A stretch of 51,921 nucleotides of DNA from Rhizobium sp. ASV20 (GTDB taxonomy: Bacteria; Pseudomonadota; Alphaproteobacteria; Rhizobiales; Rhizobiaceae), in NCBI RefSeq assembly GCF_016429015.1, contig NZ_JAELTU010000034.1, positions 1 through 51,921 of the forward strand, written 5' to 3'. The number at the start of each line of letters is the position of its first letter. The first letter of the stretch is position 1. Below, in pieces: positions 45,341 through 51,921 of this stretch. The position numbers were made by a program, and so were the translations under genes. The notes under the pieces were generated by a model that saw only the letters and a program-made list of their open reading frames with translations, was not told where the DNA came from and made no database searches.

Positions 45341-47257
45341 TTGACACAAATGCCACAGACGCCCCTGCTCGATCAGGTCCAGTATCCTTCCGATCTGCGG
45401 AAGCTGGAAGATCGGGATTTGCCGCAGCTCGCACGCGAAGTCCGCGACGAGATGATCGATGCGGTTTCTCGCACGGGCGGGCATCTCGGCGCCGGTCTCG
45501 GCGTCGTCGAACTCACCATCGCCATTCACAGCGTCTTCAACACGCCGGACGATCGCCTGATCTTCGATGTCGGGCACCAGTGTTATCCGCACAAGATCCT
45601 GACCGGGCGTCGCGACCGCATTCGCACATTGCGTCAGGAAGACGGACTTTCCGGCTTCACGCGCCGGGCCGAGAGCGAATACGACCCCTTCGGCGCCGCG
45701 CATTCCTCGACATCCATTTCCGCCGGTCTCGGCATGGCGGTTGCCGCCGAGCTCGACAAGACCGACCGACGCGTCATCGCCGTCATCGGCGACGGTGCGA
45801 TGTCAGCCGGCATGGCCTATGAGGCTCTCAACAATGCCGGCGCGCTCGATGCGCGACTGATCGTCATCCTCAACGACAACGACATGTCCATTGCCCCGCC
45901 GACGGGCGCGATGAGCGCTTACCTCGCGCGCCTCGCCTCTGGCCGCACCTATATGGGCTTTCGGGATTTTGGAAAGAAACTGACAGCCTATCTCGGCAAG
46001 AAGGTCGACCGCGCCATCACGCGGGCAGTCGAACACGCACGGGGCTATGTGACCGGCGGGACGATGTTCGAGGAGATGGGCTTCTACCATATCGGCCCGA
46101 TCGACGGTCATTCCTTCGAACATCTGCTGCCCGTGTTGCGCAATGTTCGCGACAATGCTCAGGGGCCCGTGCTGATCCATGTCGTCACGCAGAAGGGCAA
46201 GGGCTATCCGCCAGCCGAAGCTGCCGCCGACAAATATCATGGCGTCAACAAGTTCGATGTCATCACCGGTACGCAGGCCAAGGCGAAGCCGAACGCGCCG
46301 AGCTACACCAGCGTCTTTGCCGATGCTCTGGTGCAGGAAGCAACGCTCGACGACAAGATCGTCGGCATTACCGCCGCCATGCCGAACGGCACCGGTCTCG
46401 ACAAGCTGCAGGAGTTCTTCCCCAAGCGCTGTTTCGACGTCGGCATTGCCGAGCAGCATGCCGTCACCTTTGCAGCCGGCCTTGCCGCGGAAGGCTACAA
46501 GCCCTTCGCCGCCCTCTATTCCACCTTCCTGCAGCGCGCCTACGACCAGGTGGTGCACGACGTGGCGATCCAGGGGCTGCCGGTACGCTTCCCGATCGAC
46601 CGCGCCGGTTTCGTCGGCGCCGACGGACCGACGCATGCGGGTTCCTTCGATACGGCCTTCCTGGCCACGCTGCCAGGTTTCGTCGTCATGGCGGCCGCCG
46701 ACGAGGCGGAACTGAAGCACATGGTGCGCACCGCCGCTGCCTACGATCTCGGCCCGATCTCCTTCCGTTATCCCCGCGGCGAAGGTGTCGGCATCGAATT
46801 GCCCGAACGCGGACAGATTCTGGAAATCGGTAAGGGACGGGTCGTCAAGCAGGGTTCCAAGGTCGCGCTGCTATCCTTCGGTACGCGCCTGGCCGACAGC
46901 CTCGCTGCCGCTGAAGATCTCGATGCTGCCGGCCTGTCGACCACAGTCGCGGATGCCCGCTTCGCCAAGCCGCTCGATCACGATCTCATCCGCCAGTTGG
47001 TCGCCCATCATGAAATGCTGATCACCATCGAGGAAGGCTCGGTTGGCGGCTTTGGCAGCCAGGTCATGCAGTTCCTCGCCAGCGAAGGCCTGCTCGACAA
47101 CGGGTTGAAGATCCGCACGCTTGTCATGCCCGATATCTGGATGGAACAGGCCAAGCCAGAGGTCATGAACGCCAAGGCCGGCATAGACCGAGCCGGCATC
47201 GTCCAAACCGTGTTCAACGCACTTGGTCGTGGCAGAATCGTCGAAGCGGCTGGTTAA
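45341..47257 (+). CDS. dxs: 1-deoxy-D-xylulose-5-phosphate synthase
   Basis: 638 residues, full length. Thiamin diphosphate site [18 protein letters not shown] with NDNDMSI, the catalytic His regions [12 protein letters not shown] and [14 protein letters not shown], and [18 protein letters not shown] of the transketolase pyrimidine domain. It makes DXP from pyruvate and glyceraldehyde 3-phosphate, the first step of the MEP pathway ending with IspH. TTG at 45341 with AGAGG upstream is preferred; an ATG follows three codons later. Confidence 0.96.
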   Translation: MTQMPQTPLLDQVQYPSDLRKLEDRDLPQLAREVRDEMIDAVSRTGGHLGAGLGVVELTIAIHSVFNTPDDRLIFDVGHQCYPHKILTGRRDRIRTLRQEDGLSGFTRRAESEYDPFGAAHSSTSISAGLGMAVAAELDKTDRRVIAVIGDGAMSAGMAYEALNNAGALDARLIVILNDNDMSIAPPTGAMSAYLARLASGRTYMGFRDFGKKLTAYLGKKVDRAITRAVEHARGYVTGGTMFEEMGFYHIGPIDGHSFEHLLPVLRNVRDNAQGPVLIHVVTQKGKGYPPAEAAADKYHGVNKFDVITGTQAKAKPNAPSYTSVFADALVQEATLDDKIVGITAAMPNGTGLDKLQEFFPKRCFDVGIAEQHAVTFAAGLAAEGYKPFAALYSTFLQRAYDQVVHDVAIQGLPVRFPIDRAGFVGADGPTHAGSFDTAFLATLPGFVVMAAADEAELKHMVRTAAAYDLGPISFRYPRGEGVGIELPERGQILEIGKGRVVKQGSKVALLSFGTRLADSLAAAEDLDAAGLSTTVADARFAKPLDHDLIRQLVAHHEMLITIEEGSVGGFGSQVMQFLASEGLLDNGLKIRTLVMPDIWMEQAKPEVMNAKAGIDRAGIVQTVFNALGRGRIVEAAG

Positions 47258-47302
47258 ACAGCCGCACTGGCGTTTCACCACACTCCGCCTTTGCTCCGAT
47301 CC

Positions 47303-48331
47303 TCAGGAACCGAAGACTGCGACACGATCGCGGCCGGCGGCCTTTGCCTGATAGAGGGCGGCATCGACGTTGCGCAGCAGCGATGCTCGCGTCGTCCCAT
47401 CCTGTGGCGCAATGGCAGCACCGATGCTCAGCCGTGCGGAGATCGAGACGCCATCTATCAGAAAAGGTGCCCGGAAAGCGGCCAGCAACCGCTCTGACAG
47501 GGAAACGAGCGAGCCTCCCTCCGGCAGGTCGGGAACGAAAACGGCAAATTCGTCGCCGCCCATACGCACGACGATATCATCGGCGCGGATGACGCATCGG
47601 ATGCGCGACGCCGCTTCGCACAGCACCTCGTCGCCGACATTGTGACCGAAGCGATCGTTGATCGCCTTGAAGCCGTCCATGTCCAGGTAGAGAACGCCAA
47701 AGCTCCGGCCGGCAGAAATCGCCGCGCTCAAGGCTCCGTCGACGATGCCTTCCAGCGCCGACCGATTGAAGAAGCTGGTCAGCGGGTCCGTCATGGCGGC
47801 GGTGCGCAAGCCGTTTTCGGCGATGCCCATCAGCAGATTGCTCTTCTGTAGACGCAAGAGCGCACTTGCGATCTGCGCAAACTGCATGAGGCTAAGCTGC
47901 TCGCCCTCGGAAAAGCGTCTTGCTTTCTGATCCAGAATGCAGAACGCCCCGACAGGCAGGCCGTTTTCCAATCGGACCGGCGCGCCGGCATAGAAGCGGA
48001 AGCATGGATCGTCGAGCACAAAGGGGGCAGCCTTCAGTTCCGGATCATCGACTAGATCGGGAATAACCAATAGCTCGTCGTCGAATACCACCCGGGTACA
48101 GATCGACATGTCACGCGAGCACTCGGCAATCTTCAGACCCGCCTGCCCTGCAATGCGCTGCCAATCCTCATCAATGATGTTGATCGCGGCATAGGGGGTT
48201 TCGAACACGCTTCTCGCCAGCTCGGCAAGGGTGGCGAGTTCTGGCGTCGGACTGCTGTGAATAGCATTCAGGGAGCGTACGGCCAAAAGCCTTTGTGTTT
48301 CATTGGCCGGAACTCGGACGAGCTGTCCCAT
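47303..48331 (-). CDS. GAF-GGDEF diguanylate cyclase
   Basis: 342 residues. A GAF domain (about 20-165: LAELARSVFETPYAAINIIDEDWQRIAG ... LPVGAFCILD) is followed by a GGDEF domain (about 180-340) with intact RMGGDEFAVF and an inhibitory RxxD (RADD) five residues before it. It should make c-di-GMP under feedback control; the GAF ligand is unknown. AAGGGAG precedes the ATG. Convergent with dxs. Confidence 0.94.
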   Translation of the reverse strand: MGQLVRVPANETQRLLAVRSLNAIHSSPTPELATLAELARSVFETPYAAINIIDEDWQRIAGQAGLKIAECSRDMSICTRVVFDDELLVIPDLVDDPELKAAPFVLDDPCFRFYAGAPVRLENGLPVGAFCILDQKARRFSEGEQLSLMQFAQIASALLRLQKSNLLMGIAENGLRTAAMTDPLTSFFNRSALEGIVDGALSAAISAGRSFGVLYLDMDGFKAINDRFGHNVGDEVLCEAASRIRCVIRADDIVVRMGGDEFAVFVPDLPEGGSLVSLSERLLAAFRAPFLIDGVSISARLSIGAAIAPQDGTTRASLLRNVDAALYQAKAAGRDRVAVFGS

Positions 48332-48701
48332 TCGAATCTCCCTTGGCGATCATTCCGCGCCTATAGAAATGGCGGTTCGCGACCGAGAGCAACCCTGCCG
48401 CCGATCAAATATTTAATAAATCTTGACCAAAGAACGGTCTGCCGGGCTCGCGGAAAACGAGCTTGCCCGCCGAAAGGCCTGCCTATCAAGGGAAGGCGCA
48501 TCGTCTTCAGATGGCAGGGCTGCGCCAAGATAAGACAGGCGCGACATGAGAGCATCTTGCAAAGTCTGTGCAAAACCAAATCCGGCTGTCGAAAATCAGC
48601 GAAGCGCTGATGCCCGCGTCAGGTTAAGGCCTTTTGACAAAGCACCCCGCCAGAGCGATTCGCAGTCACCCCGGGGCTCCTCCGCGTCGCTCGGAAACGC
48701 T
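48332..48701. other. Intergenic region, nothing clear
   Basis: 370 bases between the diguanylate cyclase start and the DUF4424 stop. There is an AT-rich stretch (48405-48425), a short hairpin GCTCG-N7-CGAGC (48446-48462) and TCAGCG-AAG-CGCTGA (48596-48610). I see no gene or tRNA. A small RNA is possible but unsupported. Confidence 0.45.
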
Positions 48702-49709
48702 TCAGTTGACCCGCGTCGACGTGAGAATCAGGATATCGAGATCGTGGTCGGGGTAGAAATCCTGCGCCGTCATCTGGAAGGTTGTCGGGCCTGTCTTTTT
48801 CACATCCTTGCCGCAGAAGCTGATGTAATTTTCCGGGCTGCCCTTATCGACGGTCAGTTCGAAATGTTTGATTGGCCCCGACCAATTGGCGCCCGTCGTC
48901 AGCACATAGGAGATCCAGCTTTCGGTATAGGTGCGGCCGCCCCTGTCGGCTGCGGCTGCGAGTTTGGTTGCTGTCTTCAGAAACGCTTCGTCGATGCAAT
49001 ATTTGCCGCGATAGGTCTGCAGCTGCTGGGTCTGATAATCTTCATCGCCGGCGAAGGTGATGGCGACGGTGCCGCCGACGCTTGGCTTGTAGCGGTGCTG
49101 GACGGCGATCTTGGCCTTGGCCGGAAATTTGGTGCGCCACCAATAGGTGGTATGCAGCGTCCACATCGGCGTCGGATGATGCTTCATGCCCTGGCCGTCA
49201 TTGTCGTATTCGTCGTCGGTAATCAGACCGCGGGCCGTCCAGTCCTCCAGGACATCGACGGGCAGCTTGGCCGCGGCGTCCATCGCCGCCCTGCTGAGCG
49301 GCAGCAAGGGCACACCATGCGCCTTAAGCTCATCCGTCATGTCGACCCCCGCGACTGTAACGCGTTGCTGCAGGGTCGGGACGATGGCCTTCCCGTCCTG
49401 GGTTACGGTGAAGCCAAGGAAATTATCCGCGTCGACATCGCCGGCGTCGACCATGCTGTCAACGTCGCCCTTGATATCGGGCATGGGGAACGCAATGACG
49501 CTTTCGACATCCCTGTCCGAGGTATTCTCGAAAACATAATCGACGCGCACTTCGGCCGGTGAAATGAAGAGCTTTTCCTGATCCATGCTGATATCGCCGG
49601 TCCGGACATAGGTCAGACCGCCGGTCTGCAATTCAGCCATGGTGTCATTCGCCAAGGCTGGCGCAGCAAACATCGCCAATAGCGCCGCATAGCCACTGAT
49701 TTTCCGCAT
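48702..49709 (-). CDS. DUF4424 exported protein
   Basis: 335 residues with a signal peptide (MRKISGYAALLAMFAAPALAN). DTMAELQTGGLTYVRTGDISMDQEKLFISPAEVRVDYVFEN at the mature start, FPMPDIKG, WTLHTTYWWRTKFPAKAKIAVQHRYKPSVGG and the C-terminal FYPDHDLDILIL are marks of DUF4424. Function unknown; probably periplasmic. Divergent from tlyA across 112 bp. Confidence 0.9.
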   Translation of the reverse strand: MRKISGYAALLAMFAAPALANDTMAELQTGGLTYVRTGDISMDQEKLFISPAEVRVDYVFENTSDRDVESVIAFPMPDIKGDVDSMVDAGDVDADNFLGFTVTQDGKAIVPTLQQRVTVAGVDMTDELKAHGVPLLPLSRAAMDAAAKLPVDVLEDWTARGLITDDEYDNDGQGMKHHPTPMWTLHTTYWWRTKFPAKAKIAVQHRYKPSVGGTVAITFAGDEDYQTQQLQTYRGKYCIDEAFLKTATKLAAAADRGGRTYTESWISYVLTTGANWSGPIKHFELTVDKGSPENYISFCGKDVKKTGPTTFQMTAQDFYPDHDLDILILTSTRVN

Positions 49710-49821
49710 GATGCTCCCCAGCCGCTGATTTGCTCAATTAAGGCCAGCCGCAATCCGCCGTCAACGCCACGATCAGCACAAAAGGCTTGCAACGCACGGC
49801 ATTGACCGGCATGGACTGCCT

Positions 49822-50562
49822 ATGTCCGAACCACAACGCCTCGATCAGCTTCTCGTCACACTTTCGCTCTTCGCCAGCCGCTCCCGCGCGCGCGATGCCA
49901 TCCAACGCGGCACAGTGACCGTCGACGGCAAAGTCGTGACCAAGCCGGGTGCACTCTTTACCGAAGAAGCTGCGATCGGCATCGACGATCCAGCCCAGGA
50001 TTATGTCTCTCGCGCGGCCCTGAAACTGGTGGCGGCCCTGGATCATTTCGGCCTCGATCCGCAGGGGCGCAACTGTCTCGACGTCGGCGCATCGACTGGC
50101 GGCTTTACCGAGGTCCTCCTGCAACGCGGGGCGACCCATGTCACCTCGATCGATGTCGGGCATGGCCAGATGCATCCGCGCATTTCGGCCGATCCGCGCG
50201 TGACCAACATCGAGGGGCTGAATGCCCGCAACCTGACAGCCGAGGATATTGGCCGACCCATTTCGTTCGTCGTGTCCGACGTATCCTTCATCTCGCTGAA
50301 ACTGGCGCTAGCGCCGGCGCTCGCTCTTGCCGAGCCGGATGCGCGCGCGGCGCTTCTTGTGAAGCCGCAATTCGAGGCAGGTCGCGATGCGATCGGCAAG
50401 GGCGGCTTGCTGAAGGACCCCTCCTCCGCTCCATCAGTCGCCGCCGAACTCGAGCGCTGGTTTGTCGAAGACATGGGCTGGCGTAGCCTAGGCCTCATCG
50501 ACTCGCCGATCGCGGGTGGTGACGGCAACCACGAATTTCTTCTTGCAGGGATCAAGCCATGA
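49822..50562 (+). CDS. tlyA: TlyA family rRNA methyltransferase
   Basis: 246 residues. N-terminal S4 RNA-binding domain (RLDQLLVTLSLFASRSRARDAIQRGTVTVDGKVVTKPG) and a Rossmann methyltransferase with SAM motif LDVGASTGGFTEVLL; the K-D-K-type residues lie in SRAALKL, VSDVSFIS and LVKPQFE. TlyA methylates 2'-OH of cytidines in 16S and 23S rRNA. It overlaps the next methyltransferase gene by 4 bases. Confidence 0.93.
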   Translation: MSEPQRLDQLLVTLSLFASRSRARDAIQRGTVTVDGKVVTKPGALFTEEAAIGIDDPAQDYVSRAALKLVAALDHFGLDPQGRNCLDVGASTGGFTEVLLQRGATHVTSIDVGHGQMHPRISADPRVTNIEGLNARNLTAEDIGRPISFVVSDVSFISLKLALAPALALAEPDARAALLVKPQFEAGRDAIGKGGLLKDPSSAPSVAAELERWFVEDMGWRSLGLIDSPIAGGDGNHEFLLAGIKP

Positions 50563-51809
50563 GCACTGAAAACGTCACCATCCAGAAGCTCGGTGGTCAG
50601 GGCGACGGCATAGCGCAGGGCGCAGATGGCCCGATCTACGTGCCCTTCACACTGCCGGGCGAAAATGTCGCCATCGCACGGGTGAAGAGCCAGGGCACGT
50701 TAATGTCGATCTCCACGGCCTCGCCCGATCGCCGGGAGCCGCACTGTCGTCACTTCGGACCGGATGGCGTCAACGGCACATGCGGCGGCTGCACCTTGCA
50801 GCACTATTCCGACCAGCCCTACCGCGCCTTCAAACGCCAGCTCGTCGTCGATGCGCTGCGCTCAAAGGGGTTGGAGCCCGAGGTTGACGATATCGTCGCG
50901 GCTCATCCCGGCGAGCGCCGCAAGGTCGTCTTCGCCGCGCGCAAGACGGAAAAGAGCACACTGATCGGCTTCAATCAGGCAGAAAGCCATCACATCGTCG
51001 CAATCGAGGAATGTCCCATCGCGTCAGCGGGGATCATGGCACGGCTGGAGGCGATCCGGGCGGTCGCAACCGCGATCGCCGCCAATGCCGAGGCTTTCCG
51101 CATTTCCGTGCTGGAGACCCTGTCAGGCCTCGATCTGGCCGTCGACGGCATCAAGTCGCTTTCCGACAAGCAGCGCCGCAGCACGGTCGAAACCGTGTTG
51201 GCGCTTCGCGGCATCGCCCGCGTCTCGCTGAACGGCGAAATTCTGGTGGAGCCGGCAAAACCGATGATCGATTTCGGCGGCGTACAGGTCGCGCCACCAC
51301 CAGGCGCCTTCACGCAGGCGACCAAGCAGGCCGAGGACGCCATGGCCGAGCTGGTAGCCACCCATGTCGGCAAGGCCAAGCGCATCGCCGATCTCTTCGC
51401 CGGCAGCGGCACCTTCTCGCTTCGTCTGGCGCGTATCGGGCGCGTGCACGCGGTGGAAAGCGAAGACAAGCCGCTCGCCGCACTGGACCACGCCGCGCGT
51501 AACACCCAGGGCCTGAAGCCCGTGACCGTCGAGCGCCGCGACCTCTTCCGCCGGCCCTTGATGGCCCAGGAACTGAAGGTCTACGACGCCGTAGTCTTCG
51601 ATCCGCCGCGTGCGGGAGCCGAATTCCAGTGCAAGGAACTCGCGCGATCGCAGGTCAAGAAGATCGTCGCCGTATCCTGCAATCCGTTGACGTTCGCCCG
51701 CGATCTAGCGCTGCTGGTCGAAGGCGGTTACCGTATCACCAAGGTAACGCCGATCGACCAGTTCCTTTGGACCTCGCATGTCGAGGTGGTCGCAGTGCTG
51801 GAGAAGTAA
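50559..51809 (+). CDS. Class I RNA m5U methyltransferase (RlmD/TrmA-like)
   Basis: 416 residues. Short TRAM-like N-terminus, [4Fe-4S] cysteines in CRHFG, CGGC and EECPIA, SAM motif LFAGSGTFSLRLARIG, FDPPRAGAEFQ and the catalytic Cys in SCNPLTFARDL, all typical of the RlmC/RlmD/TrmA group making 5-methyluridine. Exact RNA target not decided. Overlaps tlyA by 4 bases, so the two rRNA-modifying genes form one operon. Confidence 0.92.
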   Translation: MSTENVTIQKLGGQGDGIAQGADGPIYVPFTLPGENVAIARVKSQGTLMSISTASPDRREPHCRHFGPDGVNGTCGGCTLQHYSDQPYRAFKRQLVVDALRSKGLEPEVDDIVAAHPGERRKVVFAARKTEKSTLIGFNQAESHHIVAIEECPIASAGIMARLEAIRAVATAIAANAEAFRISVLETLSGLDLAVDGIKSLSDKQRRSTVETVLALRGIARVSLNGEILVEPAKPMIDFGGVQVAPPPGAFTQATKQAEDAMAELVATHVGKAKRIADLFAGSGTFSLRLARIGRVHAVESEDKPLAALDHAARNTQGLKPVTVERRDLFRRPLMAQELKVYDAVVFDPPRAGAEFQCKELARSQVKKIVAVSCNPLTFARDLALLVEGGYRITKVTPIDQFLWTSHVEVVAVLEK

Positions 51810-51813
51810 GTCT

Positions 51814-51921
51814 TCACCGCTTCATGAAGGCTTCAAAGGCCGCGCGGGCCTCGGCACTCTTCAGCTGAGCGGCGAAATGCCCGGCTTCCTGCTGGATGCG
51901 GTCAAGCACCGCCTCCGGCGA
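51814..51921 (-). CDS. Enoyl-CoA hydratase/isomerase, C-terminal end (start outside window)
   Basis: The last 35 codons of a minus-strand gene are visible and end at TGA (51816-51814). The reading SPEAVLDRIQQEAGHF, then SAEARAAFEAFMKR, matches the C-terminal helix of crotonase-type enoyl-CoA hydratases. Convergent with the RNA methyltransferase, 4 bp apart. Confidence 0.75.
   Translation of the reverse strand, partial: SPEAVLDRIQQEAGHFAAQLKSAEARAAFEAFMKR

Noticed and set aside
48332..48701. Small RNA gene between cyclase and DUF4424
   Set aside because: Only short weak hairpins, no promoter-terminator pair.

Overview
The window reads as a core chromosomal stretch of a fast-growing member of the Rhizobiaceae, most likely Rhizobium. 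This rests on the gene set (the ctaC-ctaD-ctaB-ctaG-ctaE cluster, bioMNY, a RibBA with a dead RibA half, IalB, DUF1344, DUF4424), the high-GC codon use, many GTG/TTG starts, and palindromic intergenic repeats of a rhizobial type. There are no tRNA or rRNA genes, no CRISPR array, no insertion sequence and no phage genes. Species cannot be fixed by eye.

Layout. 1-4.9 kb: the 3' part of a GGDEF/EAL protein, a zinc-ribbon metallopeptidase, the stress protein CsbD with a clear EcfG-type promoter, YqgE, a DsbD-like periplasmic protein and a peroxiredoxin. 4.9-14.9 kb: a mixed accessory-looking block with a VOC protein, a zinc ABC importer behind a Zur-box-like palindrome (with an untracked 42-residue membrane peptide as first gene), a Dabb protein, an ArsR/SRPBCC/small-membrane-protein operon with a visible promoter and operator repeats, an epimerase-like protein, a MocR-type regulator, an azoreductase-like flavoprotein, two GNAT enzymes and a YiiX-type hydrolase. 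14.9-26 kb: rnhA, thrB, ispH, SURF1, DUF983, then the aa3 cytochrome c oxidase operon. Two unrelated genes (a chloramphenicol-phosphotransferase-like kinase and a metallo-beta-lactamase-fold protein) lie between DUF983 and the terminator of the cox operon. 26-38.6 kb: IalB, TldD, a MazG-like protein, a D,D-carboxypeptidase with SPOR domain, a polysaccharide deacetylase, PdxH, a small lipoprotein, a J-domain protein, FabI, a histidine phosphatase, DUF1344, AroC and RibBA. 38.6-51.9 kb: GNAT, a YcaQ-type glycosylase, bioMNY, a thioesterase, a histone-deacetylase-like protein with XseB, pirin, Dxs, a GAF-GGDEF cyclase, DUF4424, TlyA, an RNA m5U methyltransferase and the C-terminal end of an enoyl-CoA hydratase.

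Working together. The cox genes give both catalytic subunits I and II, subunit III, the haem farnesyltransferase, the CuB chaperone and the SURF1 assembly factor: nearly all that is needed to build an aa3 oxidase. ispH and dxs (first and last steps of the MEP pathway) both occur here and feed prenyl units to haem O/A and quinones. The zinc importer is a self-contained regulated unit, as is the biotin ECF transporter. Most of the window is ordinary core metabolism. The parts most worth a second look are the zinc locus with its micropeptide, the ArsR operon with its repeat operator, the two-gene insertion beside the cox operon, the metal-site-depleted MBL protein, and the two copies of a palindromic repeat. 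I did not find a convincing new multi-gene system.
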